A stretch of DNA of 35,292 bases from CAVDRM01 sp963611355. Its GTDB lineage: Bacteria; Bacillota; Clostridia; Christensenellales; Aristaeellaceae. The DNA lies in contig CAVDRM010000027.1 in the NCBI GenBank assembly GCA_963611355.1, forward strand, positions 1 through 35,292. The letters run 5' to 3'. Position 1 is the stretch's first letter, and the number at the start of each line of letters is the position of its first letter. Under the pieces are notes generated by a model. It was not told the DNA's origin, searched no databases, and saw only the letters and a program-made list of their open reading frames with translations. The position numbers and the translations under genes are program-made. Below are positions 17,207-24,961 of the stretch, in pieces.

Positions 17207-18136
17207 TTAGATATTCTTTAAGAAATCCAGCCCCAAGTCGCCTGTATCGGCTTTGATTACAGCATAATCGGCCTTCAGCGCTTTGATTTGCTCATCGCTC
17301 AGCCTGGCAAAGGGGCGACGGCAGAATCCGCCGTCCACCTTGCCGCCCAGGGTGAGGGTGGCCTTCAGCGAGGGCATCAGGTTATGGCTGAGCAGGGTGA
17401 AAATAAAGCGGTTTGCGAGCTTCTGCATTTCACGCGCAGAATCAACATCATTCTTTGCCATGAAATCATGCAGCTTCAGGAACAGCGGCGCCAGCACGTT
17501 GTAGGTAGAGCCGATGATGCCGTCCGCACCGAACGAAAGCCCGCTCACGGCCAGCTCGTCACTGCCGGAGAATACGGCAAAATCATGCCCCAGCGCTTCC
17601 TTGATGCGGAACACATCATACAAGGTGGCGGAGGTGTATTTGATGCCTTCTACGCCCTCGATGGCGCCGAGGCGTTTAATCATGTCGAAGCTCACCAGAC
17701 CGGCCAAAGCGATGTTGTATACGATCATGGGTAGACCGGCGGCCTGCACCACGTCGGCATAATAGGCGGCGATTTCATCGTTGCTGAATTTCCAATAAAT
17801 CGGCGGAACGGAGGAAACAGCGTCGACACCTGCCTGCGCAGCGTGGCGGGCAAGCTCTTCGGATGTACAGGTGCTGATTGCGCCCACATGGACGATAACG
17901 GGAACACGCCCTTTTACCTCATCCACAACCGTTTCCACAAACGCTTTGCGCTCGTCCGCATCACACAGAAAGCCCTCACCGGTAGAACCGGTCAGGTACA
18001 GGCCGGTCACGCCCTGATGCAGCAGCTCCGCAGTCAGCGCACGGGTGCGGGTCAAATCCAGTTTTTCGTTTTCGTCAAAGGGAGTGAGCAGGGCGGGAAT
18101 GACGCCGCGGATCTCGTTCATCTTGAAATGACTCAT
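17207..18136 (-). CDS. nanA: N-acetylneuraminate lyase
   Basis: A 309-residue class I aldolase of the DapA/NanA family. It cleaves sialic acid into ManNAc and pyruvate through a Schiff base. The lysine is Lys166 (GVEGIKYTS), the partner tyrosine Tyr140 (MIVYNI), and the pyruvate carboxylate loop is GSTGE at 50-54. The ATG at 18136 follows AAGGAACG; a longer frame starting 23 codons upstream has no ribosome site. NanE, NanK, an SGNH esterase and a YhcH protein in the same window support NanA over dihydrodipicolinate synthase. It follows the GntR regulator by 224 bases on the same strand. Confidence 0.88.
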   Translation of the reverse strand: MSHFKMNEIRGVIPALLTPFDENEKLDLTRTRALTAELLHQGVTGLYLTGSTGEGFLCDADERKAFVETVVDEVKGRVPVIVHVGAISTCTSEELARHAAQAGVDAVSSVPPIYWKFSNDEIAAYYADVVQAAGLPMIVYNIALAGLVSFDMIKRLGAIEGVEGIKYTSATLYDVFRIKEALGHDFAVFSGSDELAVSGLSFGADGIIGSTYNVLAPLFLKLHDFMAKNDVDSAREMQKLANRFIFTLLSHNLMPSLKATLTLGGKVDGGFCRRPFARLSDEQIKALKADYAVIKADTGDLGLDFLKNI

Positions 18137-18360
18137 CGTTCGTTCCTTCTTTCCGTTTGTCTTTATACGGGGAAGAGGCTGATTTTTCAGCCTTTCCAAG
18201 CACATTGAAATGCCCTTGTGCCTCTTTGCGGGCGGCGGCCGAAACCTCGCCAGCCATTATCCCACACGAAAGAAAAAATAGCAATAACGAAAATGCGCAG
18301 TGTTCATACTTTTTGACCGCATCACCGCACAAAATCAGCCTGTCCTCAAAAGAATGTTTG
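18137..18360 (-). other. Leader region between GntR regulator and nanA
   Basis: This 224-base gap holds no gene. A short hairpin, AGGCTGA-TTTT-TCAGCCT, lies at 18176-18193 about 40 bases before the nanA start. I could not find a convincing -35/-10 pair on the minus strand, so nanA may be read from the regulator promoter, or from a weak promoter here. Confidence 0.4.
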
Positions 18361-19059
18361 TTAATACTCCTCGTACGAGGTCATGCCCAAATATTTCCCG
18401 GAGGAGAAGTGTGCATCCATTGCCCGCGCAAAAGCAGGGTAGCTGTGCCGCTCCAAGGCATCGACAATGGCCTCGTGCTTGGCAATCGTATGCTCCAGAT
18501 GCGGCTGCTTCTTTTCAAGCTGAAAACCGTCGTCCACCGACCAGATGGCTTCCAGCAGCGAAAGCAGGATTTGGTTTTGCAAAGGACGGAAGAGGGTCAG
18601 GTGAAATTCCCTGTCTTCCTGAATGAAGAATTCTCCATGCGACCATTTTTCGCGTATAGCGTCCGCACAGGCGCGCATGGCCTGAACATCTTCTTCTGTG
18701 ATCGCATGAAAAGCCTGGCGCATATACGCCAGCTCCAGCACCTTGCGGATGCCGAACATTTCTCTGATGGAATGCTCCTCCTCAGGTCCTATCTGAAAAA
18801 ACAGCACGTTCTGGAAGATGAAGTCCAAATTAAAGGTCTGAACCATCGTGCCTTTGCCGGGCTGAGCGCGCACCATGCCCATCAGCTCCATGCTCTTGAT
18901 GGATTCACGAAGGACATTTCGGCTGACCCCCAGCGTCTCGCACAGCTTTTGCTCGGTGGGAAGGAGGTCACCGGGTTTCAAATCATTCTGCACAATATAT
19001 CGTCTGATTTCACGGTATGCCTGAATATACAGCTTTTCATCCCGATTCGCGTTTGGCAT
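18361..19059 (-). CDS. GntR family regulator, FadR/FCD subgroup (probable nan regulator)
   Basis: A 232-residue protein. The winged helix at about 10-75 contains LLPTEQKLCETLGVSRNVLRE and the wing PGKGTMV. The all-helical FCD ligand domain at about 95-220 keeps its metal-site residues Asp149, His153 (DREFH), His195 (KHEAIVDAL) and His217 (MDAHF). E. coli NanR, the sialic acid repressor, is of this type. The ATG at 19059 has a near-perfect AAAGGAGGTGAG site. It is transcribed away from the transporter operon, with matching palindromes at both promoters, so it very likely represses itself and the nan transport/catabolic genes. Confidence 0.85.
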   Translation of the reverse strand: MPNANRDEKLYIQAYREIRRYIVQNDLKPGDLLPTEQKLCETLGVSRNVLRESIKSMELMGMVRAQPGKGTMVQTFNLDFIFQNVLFFQIGPEEEHSIREMFGIRKVLELAYMRQAFHAITEEDVQAMRACADAIREKWSHGEFFIQEDREFHLTLFRPLQNQILLSLLEAIWSVDDGFQLEKKQPHLEHTIAKHEAIVDALERHSYPAFARAMDAHFSSGKYLGMTSYEEY

Positions 19060-19082
19060 GGCAGCTCACCTCCTTTGCATAC

Positions 19083-19095
19083 TTTGTAGGACAAA
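19083..19095. promoter_or_regulatory. Candidate GntR operator 1
   Basis: TTTGTAGGACAAA is a perfect TTTGT-n3-ACAAA palindrome, fitting the FadR-type pattern TnGTnnnACnA. It lies just downstream of the expected start of transcription of the regulator gene. Confidence 0.65.
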
Positions 19096-19105
19096 CTCGA
19101 ATTGT

Positions 19106-19134
19106 ATTATAAGGTATCTTTACGGAAAAGTCAA
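19106..19134 (-). promoter_or_regulatory. Sigma-A promoter of the GntR regulator
   Basis: On the minus strand TTGACT (19129-19134), a 17-base spacer and TATAAT (19106-19111). It lies about 50 bases upstream of the regulator start codon. Confidence 0.75.
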
Positions 19135-19183
19135 CTAAAATATAAAATACGGTGCAAATTTTGAAAATTTTTATAAAAACCTA

Positions 19184-19212
19184 TTGACACACTCGATGGT
19201 TTGTAGTACATT
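19184..19212 (+). promoter_or_regulatory. Sigma-A promoter of the nan transporter operon
   Basis: TTGACA (19184-19189), a 17-base spacer and TACATT (19207-19212). A leader of about 95 bases follows, with small hairpins (GAGAT...ATCTC near 19219 and CCCCTTGAAGGGG near 19273) before the AAGGAGG site of the binding protein gene. Confidence 0.75.
19200..19212. promoter_or_regulatory. Candidate GntR operator 2
   Basis: TTTGTAGTACATT matches operator 1 (TTTGTAGGACAAA) at 10 of 13 positions and contains the palindrome TGTAGTACA. It covers the -10 box of the rightward promoter, so a bound repressor would block RNA polymerase. Confidence 0.6.
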
Positions 19213-19315
19213 TAAACCATGAGATTGTTCGTCATCTCAGAAAGTCAAGACATCGTTCCCACCGTTTCTTCCCCCTTGAAGGGGTTGAATCAATACAGTA
19301 AGGAGGATTGTACAA

Positions 19316-20596
19316 ATGAAGAAACTGATTGCTCTGCTCCTGTGCCTGATGCTGGCGCTGCCTGCGGCCGTAGCCCTGGCAGACGATGCGACAACTGAAA
19401 TCACCCTCTGGACCTTCCCCATCGGCGATTGGGGCAAGGAAGAAGTGGTCAACGAAATCATCGCCAGCTTCAATGCCGTTCATCCTGAAATCAAAGTGAC
19501 TGTTGAGTATCTGGATTATACGAACGGAGATGCGCAGGTGACGACCGCCATCGAAGCGGGCACTGCGCCTGACCTCATCATGGAAGGACCAGAACGCCTC
19601 GTGACCAACTGGGGCGCTGCCGGCAAGATGCTGGCCGTGAACGACCTGTGGACGGAAGAGGCGCTGGCGGACATCAACGCCAACAACGTTATCATCGCCG
19701 AATCCTGCAAGGGCACTGACGGCAACTATTATATGTATCCGCTGTGCCTGACCGCGCACTGCATGTGCATCAACAAGACCGCTTTTGAAAAGGCGGATGC
19801 GATGCAGTACATCGATGCGGAGACCCGCACTTGGACGACCGAGAACTTTGAAAAGGCGCTGCGGGCGCTGGTAGCCGCCGGCTACAGCCCCACCGGCCTC
19901 ATCTTCTGCTCCGGTCAGGGCGGCGACCAGGGCACCCGCGCACTGGTGACCAACCTGTACGACGGCCGCTTCACCAACGATGAACACACCAAGTACACGC
20001 TGGACAGCGAAGCTAACATCAAAGCGCTGACCACCCTGCAGAACTGGGCCAATGAGGGGCTGATTACCTTCGACCCCGCCATCAACGGCGGCGAGGAAAT
20101 CGCTCTGTTCGTCAACGGCACCAGCCAGATGGCGTTCTGCTGGAACTCCGCTCAGGTTGCCAACAACAAGGATAAGCTGGCTGAGGGCGTTGAGCTGTTC
20201 CACATGGCGTTCCCCTCCGAGGACGGCGTCCCGCGTCTGGACGGCGGTCTGTGGGGCTTCGGCCTGTTCAACAACGGCGACGATGCCAAGGCTGCCGCCG
20301 CGAAGGAATTCATCCGCTTCGTGTGTGATGACGAAACGCAGACCCCCAAGAGCGTCTATGCTTCCGGCTATTTCTCCGTGAAGAGCTCCATCGACAGCGT
20401 GGCGCTTTACGAAGGCACGGATAAGGGCGTGCAGGCTGAATACGCCATCTTCGCTCCCTACCTCGGCGACATCTATCAGGTGACCACCAACTTTACCACC
20501 CAGCGCTACGAATGGTGGAATCTGCTCCAGCGCATCGGCGCGGGCGGCGATGTGGCGACCGAAGTGGCAGCTTACATCAATGTTGTAAATCAGTGA
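19316..20596 (+). CDS. ABC transporter substrate-binding protein, family 1 (probable sialic acid or sialoside import)
   Basis: A 426-residue extracellular binding protein. The Sec signal peptide of about 23 residues ends in AVALA-DD, a signal peptidase I type site. A cysteine at position 10 lies inside the hydrophobic core, not in a lipobox. The mature part has typical family 1 features (NEIIASFNAVHPEIKVTVE, GTAPDLIMEGP, GTSQMAFCWNSAQ). AAGGAGG lies 9 bases before the ATG. It is the first gene under the GntR-controlled promoter, with two permeases behind it and no ATPase. Similar three-gene transporters (SatABC) import sialic acid in streptococci, which fits this locus, but the ligand is inferred from context. 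Confidence 0.88.
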   Translation: MKKLIALLLCLMLALPAAVALADDATTEITLWTFPIGDWGKEEVVNEIIASFNAVHPEIKVTVEYLDYTNGDAQVTTAIEAGTAPDLIMEGPERLVTNWGAAGKMLAVNDLWTEEALADINANNVIIAESCKGTDGNYYMYPLCLTAHCMCINKTAFEKADAMQYIDAETRTWTTENFEKALRALVAAGYSPTGLIFCSGQGGDQGTRALVTNLYDGRFTNDEHTKYTLDSEANIKALTTLQNWANEGLITFDPAINGGEEIALFVNGTSQMAFCWNSAQVANNKDKLAEGVELFHMAFPSEDGVPRLDGGLWGFGLFNNGDDAKAAAAKEFIRFVCDDETQTPKSVYASGYFSVKSSIDSVALYEGTDKGVQAEYAIFAPYLGDIYQVTTNFTTQRYEWWNLLQRIGAGGDVATEVAAYINVVNQ

Positions 20597-20615
20597 TTGC
20601 TTTGACATAGGTCAT

Positions 20616-20660
20616 AGGGGCGCTTTCATTCTCCCGGCGGGCGAAGTAAGCGCCCCTTTT
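20616..20660 (+). terminator. Stem-loop with T-run between binding protein and permease genes
   Basis: AGGGGCGCTT (20616-20625) pairs perfectly with AAGCGCCCCT (20648-20657), followed by TTTT. It looks like a leaky terminator that lets the binding protein be made in excess of the permeases. Confidence 0.65.
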
Positions 20661-20680
20661 CAAAAGGGGGAACTTCCGCA

Positions 20681-21583
20681 ATGCAGACTACCGTGAAAAT
20701 GAGCCGCGGACTTCGCGCCACGCGCAGGCGCGAAAACATTTCCGGCTACCTCTTTATGGCTCCGTCCCTGCTGTTTTTCTTTGGCTTCGTGGTTTTTCCC
20801 ATGGTCATGTGCTTGGTCAACAGTACCTTTAACTACACCATGTCGGACTTTACCTTTATCGGCCTTGATAACTATAAAAAGCTGTTTCAAGACCCCAAAT
20901 TCACAACTTCCTTTGTGAATACCATGATTATCGTGCTTGTCAGCGTGCCCTTCACCTGTTTTTTCTCTCTGTGGGTGGCATCGCTTATCTATAAAATGAA
21001 AGATATGTACACTTCCTTTTTCCGGTGCGTTTTTTATCTTCCCGTTGTCACCGGCTCCGTGGCGGTCACCGTCGTTTGGAAGTGGATGTTTAATTCCTAT
21101 TACGGCCTGCTCAACTATGTATTTCAAACCCTCGGCATCATCAGCCGGAATGTGAACTGGCTGGGCAATGCCGATACGGCGCTGGGCTGTATCATTACGA
21201 TTCTGCTGACCACCTCCATCGGCCAGCCCATCGTTCTGTATGTATCGGCGCTGAGCAATGTGGAGCCGTCGCTGGTGGAAGCGGCGCAGGTGGACGGGGC
21301 GAACAATTTGCAGACCTTTTGGCGCATCAAATGGCCGCAGATTATGCCGACAACGCTGTATATCCTCATCATCACCACCATCAACAGCTTCCAGTGCTTC
21401 GCCCTGATCGACCTGCTCACCTCCGGCGGCCCGAAGGATTCGACCCTGACCATTATGTATTATATCTATCATAACGCCATCAAGCTGAATAATTTCGGCT
21501 ACGGCTGCGCGATGGGCATCATTTTGGCCGTCATCATCGCCGTATTCAGCGCACTGCAATTCCGCTTTGCGAAAGTCAATTGA
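20681..21583 (+). CDS. Sugar ABC transporter permease (CUT1, first subunit)
   Basis: A 300-residue membrane protein with six predicted transmembrane segments after a basic N-terminus (RGLRATRRRE). The EAA loop reads VEAAQVDGANNLQTFWRIKWPQ. The AAGGGGG site lies about 9 bases before the ATG. It is 16 bases from the partner permease, and the preceding partial terminator separates it from the binding protein gene. It forms the channel of the family 1 transporter in the nan regulon. Confidence 0.92.
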   Translation: MQTTVKMSRGLRATRRRENISGYLFMAPSLLFFFGFVVFPMVMCLVNSTFNYTMSDFTFIGLDNYKKLFQDPKFTTSFVNTMIIVLVSVPFTCFFSLWVASLIYKMKDMYTSFFRCVFYLPVVTGSVAVTVVWKWMFNSYYGLLNYVFQTLGIISRNVNWLGNADTALGCIITILLTTSIGQPIVLYVSALSNVEPSLVEAAQVDGANNLQTFWRIKWPQIMPTTLYILIITTINSFQCFALIDLLTSGGPKDSTLTIMYYIYHNAIKLNNFGYGCAMGIILAVIIAVFSALQFRFAKVN

Positions 21584-21599
21584 AGGGAGGCATCAGAGA

Positions 21600-22433
21600 A
21601 TGGAACACAGTGTACAAAAGAAATCCGTTTATCGGATTATCAGCATCATTCTGCTGGTTATTCTGGCCCTGCTGATGCTTTTCCCCCTGTACTGGATTAT
21701 TACCGGCTCATTTAAGGATGCGCGCACCATCAATTCCCGCACCCCCAGCTTCTTTCTGACATCACCGACGAATGCCAATTATGTCAAGCTGTTCACCAAG
21801 CCAGCATGGGCATGGCTGGGCAACACGGTGTTCATCTGCGCGGCGGCGATGCTGCTCACCTGCCTGTGCGCTTCCATGGGCGGCTATGCGCTGGCAAAAA
21901 AGAAATTTACCGGCCGAACATTGATTTTCAGTATTTTCGTGGCGGCCATGGCACTGCCCAAGCAGGTTATTATGATTCCGCTTTTGAAGGAAATGGCGTG
22001 GCTGAACCTGCATAACACCCTCTGGTCGGTCATTTTCCCGACGGTGGGCTGGCCGTTCGGCGTCTTTTTAATGAAGCAGTTTTCCGAAAACATCCCCGAT
22101 GAAATGCTGGAGGCGGCAAGAATCGACGGCGCCGGCGAAACACGCACCTTTGTGGAAATCGTATTTCCGATGATTAAACCGGGCATCGGCGCATTGGCCA
22201 TCTTCACCTTCATTACCGCGTGGAACGACTACTTCTTACAGCTCATCATGCTCAATTCCATGACCAAGCTCACCATTTCCCTGGGTATCGCCAAAATGCA
22301 GGCGGAAGCCAGCACGGACTTTGGCCTGATTATGGCAGGCGCAACCTTGGCGAGCGTCCCGATTATTGCCATCTTCCTGCTCTTCCAGAAGTACTTTACC
22401 CGCGGTATTACGATGGGCGCGGTCAAAGGGTGA
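21600..22433 (+). CDS. Sugar ABC transporter permease (CUT1, second subunit)
   Basis: A 277-residue membrane protein. The EAA loop reads LEAARIDGAGETRTFVEIVFP and the C-terminus ends in GAVKG, as usual for MsmG/AraQ-type subunits. The ATG at 21600 is chosen because AAGGGAGG lies 9 bases before it; a longer frame from a TTG at 21567 overlaps the preceding gene and has no site. It pairs with the permease before it. Confidence 0.92.
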   Translation: MEHSVQKKSVYRIISIILLVILALLMLFPLYWIITGSFKDARTINSRTPSFFLTSPTNANYVKLFTKPAWAWLGNTVFICAAAMLLTCLCASMGGYALAKKKFTGRTLIFSIFVAAMALPKQVIMIPLLKEMAWLNLHNTLWSVIFPTVGWPFGVFLMKQFSENIPDEMLEAARIDGAGETRTFVEIVFPMIKPGIGALAIFTFITAWNDYFLQLIMLNSMTKLTISLGIAKMQAEASTDFGLIMAGATLASVPIIAIFLLFQKYFTRGITMGAVKG

Positions 22434-22452
22434 CTTGACAAACGGAAATTCA

Positions 22453-22481
22453 TTGACAAATACTGTGCCGTTTGATAGAAT
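22453..22481 (+). promoter_or_regulatory. Internal promoter for the SGNH-nanE-nanK-transporter genes
   Basis: TTGACA (22453-22458), a 17-base spacer and TAGAAT (22476-22481), directly after the second permease gene. It gives the downstream genes their own transcript with a leader of about 100 bases. No copy of the GntR palindrome was seen here. Confidence 0.65.
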
Positions 22482-22517
22482 CTTTTTGAAAGTATTACAT
22501 GATGCAAGAAACGATTT

Positions 22518-22565
22518 GCGGCGTATGTCATCGTTTTAGTAACTCCGAAACCCTCCTTACGCCGC
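22518..22565 (+). promoter_or_regulatory. Leader stem-loop ahead of the SGNH esterase gene
   Basis: GCGGCGTA (22518-22525) and TACGCCGC (22558-22565) are perfect complements enclosing 32 bases. The loop carries CCCTCC, which is complementary to the GAGG-type ribosome site just before the start at 22587, so the leader could switch between two pairings. It matches no riboswitch class I know. Confidence 0.4.
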
Positions 22566-22586
22566 TTAGGATGAGGAAGCGCAAGC

Positions 22587-23243
22587 ATGAAACTGCAAGG
22601 TTCGACGATTGATTTTTTAGGAGACAGCATTACCGAAGGCGTGGGCGCAAGCTGCAAAAGCAATCGGTTTACCGATGTATTGGCGCGGGAATTCGGCCTT
22701 CTGAAAGCAAACAACTATGGCGTAAGCGGTTCTCGCATCGCAAGACAGACCGTCATGACCGACCAACCGCACGACCGTGATTTCTGTATGCGGATGTTTG
22801 AAATGGACAAGGACGCGGATGCCGTGGTGGTTTTCGGCGGAACAAATGACTATGGTCACGGGGATGCGCCGCTCGGCACACCGGAGGATAGAGTGCCCCT
22901 CACCTTTTGGGGCGCGTGCCACTATCTGATGGACAATCTGCTGACGCTGTACACGGGAAAGCCGGTCGCTATTCTGACACCCCTGCACCGCGACAATGAA
23001 GAAAATCCGCGCGGCGATGGGTTGAAGCAGACGGACGTTGCCCCTCTGTCCGTTTACCGCGATATTCTTCTGGAAGTTGCCCGATATTATGCCCTGCCTG
23101 TGCTGGATCTGTACGCTGTCAGCGGCATTCAGCCGAAAAATGCGCGCTGCCGTGCGCTGCTCCTGCCGGACGGCCTGCATCCGAGCGATCAAGGGCATGC
23201 GTTGCTGGCCGGAAAAATCGGCCGATTCCTGCAATCTTTATAA
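22587..23243 (+). CDS. SGNH/GDSL hydrolase, possible sialate O-acetylesterase
   Basis: A 218-residue esterase with the four SGNH blocks: GDSITEG with Ser14, the Gly of NYGVSGS at about 45-49, Asn87 in GGTNDYG, and Asp195/His198 in DGLHPS. No signal peptide, so it acts in the cytoplasm. Members of this fold remove acyl groups from sugars. Its place directly ahead of nanE and nanK suggests it removes O-acetyl groups from sialic acid or its products, in parallel with the two CE7-type esterases of the leftward operon. Specificity is inferred from context only. Confidence 0.85.
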   Translation: MKLQGSTIDFLGDSITEGVGASCKSNRFTDVLAREFGLLKANNYGVSGSRIARQTVMTDQPHDRDFCMRMFEMDKDADAVVVFGGTNDYGHGDAPLGTPEDRVPLTFWGACHYLMDNLLTLYTGKPVAILTPLHRDNEENPRGDGLKQTDVAPLSVYRDILLEVARYYALPVLDLYAVSGIQPKNARCRALLLPDGLHPSDQGHALLAGKIGRFLQSL

Positions 23244-23256
23244 GAGGTAAAACAAC

Positions 23257-23973
23257 ATGACGAAAGAAGCATTGTTTTCTCTGATGAAGGGGACAATCAT
23301 CGTGTCCTGCCAGGCGACGCAGGGCGAACCGCTCTACGACAGGGAGCGTTCGGTCATGCCCCTGATGGCGCGGGCCGCAAAGCAGGCCGGCGCGAAAATG
23401 ATTCGAACAAGCTCTGTCCGAGACATCATCGGCATCAAGGAAGAAACGGGTCTTCCGGTCATCGGTCTCATCAAGCGGGAATATCCCGGCTATCAGGGGC
23501 GCATCACCATGACCATGCGCGAGGTGGATGAATGCATGGCTGCCGAAGCGGACATCATTTCCATCGACTGCACGGACTGCCCGCGCGGGGACGGCCTGAC
23601 TCCGACAGAGTTTTTAAAGCAGGTCAAGGAAAAATACCCGAACATCATCATCATGGCGGACTGCGCAACGTTTGATGAGGCTGTGGCCGCCTATAACGCC
23701 GGCGCGGACTTGGTCGGCACGACCATGAACGGCTATACTCCGCAGACAGCTGACCAAACAGGCGAGCCGAATGCCGAGCTTGTGGAACGCCTTGCCGCTG
23801 CGCTTCCCTGCCCCGTCATTGCGGAGGGACGCGTTCATACGCCGGAGCAGGCGAGGATCATGCTGGAAAAAGGAGCATGGGCTGTCGTAGTCGGCGGCGC
23901 AATCACCCGCCCGCTGGAAATTGCGGCCCGCTTTATGCAGGCAGTCAACGGCTTTTCGGGCGGTCAGGCATGA
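23257..23973 (+). CDS. nanE: N-acetylmannosamine-6-phosphate 2-epimerase
   Basis: A 238-residue TIM barrel that turns ManNAc-6-P into GlcNAc-6-P, the step that joins sialic acid to the amino sugar route. Family signatures are visible: IVSCQATQGEPLY near the N-terminus, GLIKREYPG with the catalytic lysine, DIISIDCTDCPR, and VIAEGRVHTPEQA for phosphate binding. AAGAGGTAAAAC precedes the start. The stop overlaps the nanK start (ATGA), so the two are coupled. Confidence 0.93.
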   Translation: MTKEALFSLMKGTIIVSCQATQGEPLYDRERSVMPLMARAAKQAGAKMIRTSSVRDIIGIKEETGLPVIGLIKREYPGYQGRITMTMREVDECMAAEADIISIDCTDCPRGDGLTPTEFLKQVKEKYPNIIIMADCATFDEAVAAYNAGADLVGTTMNGYTPQTADQTGEPNAELVERLAAALPCPVIAEGRVHTPEQARIMLEKGAWAVVVGGAITRPLEIAARFMQAVNGFSGGQA

Positions 23974-24887
23974 TTTTAGGATTGGATATAGGCGGAACAT
24001 CCGTCAAAATGGGGCTGATTGACGAAGGCGGCAGCATCCGCGCACAAACAGAAGCGGATGTCGGCTTTGATGGCTATCAGACCCCCATCATTGCTACCGT
24101 ATGCAAAGAGGCCAAACGCTTTTTGAACGTTCAAAACGTACAGGTCAGTGGCGTCGGCGTCTCTGCAACGGGTCAAATCGACAGCCGGACGGGCGTTGTC
24201 ATCGGCACAAACGGAAAAATTCCGCATTATGAAGGAACGCCTGTCAAGGAGCGGCTTCAACGGGCACTGGATGTGCCCGTCTGGGTTCTGAATGATGCCA
24301 ATGCCGCTGCATTGGGAGAATGCTTCACAGGGCGTGCGCGTGGACTTAAAAATGTCATCATGGTCACCTTGGGGACAGGCGTAGGCGGCGGTCTTGTACT
24401 GGACGGAAGGCTCTACAGCGGCCAACGCGGAATTGCCGGCGAATTAGGGCATTTCTCGCTTTATCAGGACGGTATTCCCTGCGCCTGCGGCAAGCGCGGC
24501 TGCTTTGAAAGCTATGCCTCCACGACTGCGCTGCTTACCCGAGTCCGCAAGGCTTACCCGCAGGAGACCGAATGGACGGGTCGTCTCGTGTTTGAACGCG
24601 CGGCGCAGGGCGATGCCGGTCTGCGCGACATTCTATCGGCATGGATTGATGATATTGCGGCGGGCGTCACCGGCCTTGTGCATATCTTCAATCCGGAAAT
24701 GGTGATTGTAGGCGGCGGGGTCAGCAGTCAGGAAGAGCTTCTGATGCAGCCCCTGCGTGAGAGAATCCTCAGGCATGTCATGCCGCGCTTTGCGGAAGGG
24801 CTGCGGGTTGAAGCGGCGCTCCTTGGCAACAATGCCGGAATGATAGGCGCTGTTAAGTTCTTTATGGAGCAGGAAAAGACAAGGTGA
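23970..24887 (+). CDS. nanK: N-acetylmannosamine kinase (ROK family)
   Basis: A 305-residue ROK kinase. It shows the ATP loop DIGGTSVKMG at 6-15, catalytic Asp109 in LNDANAAA, GELGH at 157-161 (sugar-binding Glu/His), and the zinc motif CACGKRGC at 171-178. Position between nanE and a transporter makes ManNAc the expected substrate, giving ManNAc-6-P for NanE. The ATG at 23970 overlaps the nanE stop; a longer frame running into nanE is not needed. Confidence 0.88.
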   Translation: MILGLDIGGTSVKMGLIDEGGSIRAQTEADVGFDGYQTPIIATVCKEAKRFLNVQNVQVSGVGVSATGQIDSRTGVVIGTNGKIPHYEGTPVKERLQRALDVPVWVLNDANAAALGECFTGRARGLKNVIMVTLGTGVGGGLVLDGRLYSGQRGIAGELGHFSLYQDGIPCACGKRGCFESYASTTALLTRVRKAYPQETEWTGRLVFERAAQGDAGLRDILSAWIDDIAAGVTGLVHIFNPEMVIVGGGVSSQEELLMQPLRERILRHVMPRFAEGLRVEAALLGNNAGMIGAVKFFMEQEKTR

Positions 24888-24904
24888 TTGAATGCTGCGC
24901 TTCG

Positions 24905-24918
24905 CCGGCATATGCCGG
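24905..24918 (+). repeat. 14-bp perfect palindrome before the binding protein gene
   Basis: CCGGCATATGCCGG lies in the 74-base gap between nanK and the permuted binding protein, about 43 bases before its start. It could be a small mRNA hairpin or a DNA binding site. Confidence 0.4.
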
Positions 24919-24961
24919 TGAAAATAAAGGAAACTCGGTCAACAAGGAAGGAGAAAAACAC

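Noticed and set aside
17207..18136. Dihydrodipicolinate synthase (dapA)
   Set aside because: The nan context, with NanE, NanK and a YhcH protein, favours the lyase of the same family.
19308..19317. The palindrome TTGTACAA at the ribosome site of the second binding protein as a third GntR operator
   Set aside because: It lacks the 3-base spacer of the other two sites and overlaps the ribosome site and start codon region, so the match is probably fortuitous.
19232..20608. A 458-codon minus-strand open frame opposite the second family 1 binding protein
   Set aside because: The plus strand encodes a binding protein with signal peptide, promoter and ribosome site; the antisense frame has no recognisable motif.
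20660..21559. A 299-codon minus-strand open frame opposite the CUT1 permease
   Set aside because: The permease on the plus strand is unmistakable; the antisense product is rich in His, Asp and Gly with no membrane segments, as expected for a shadow of a permease gene.
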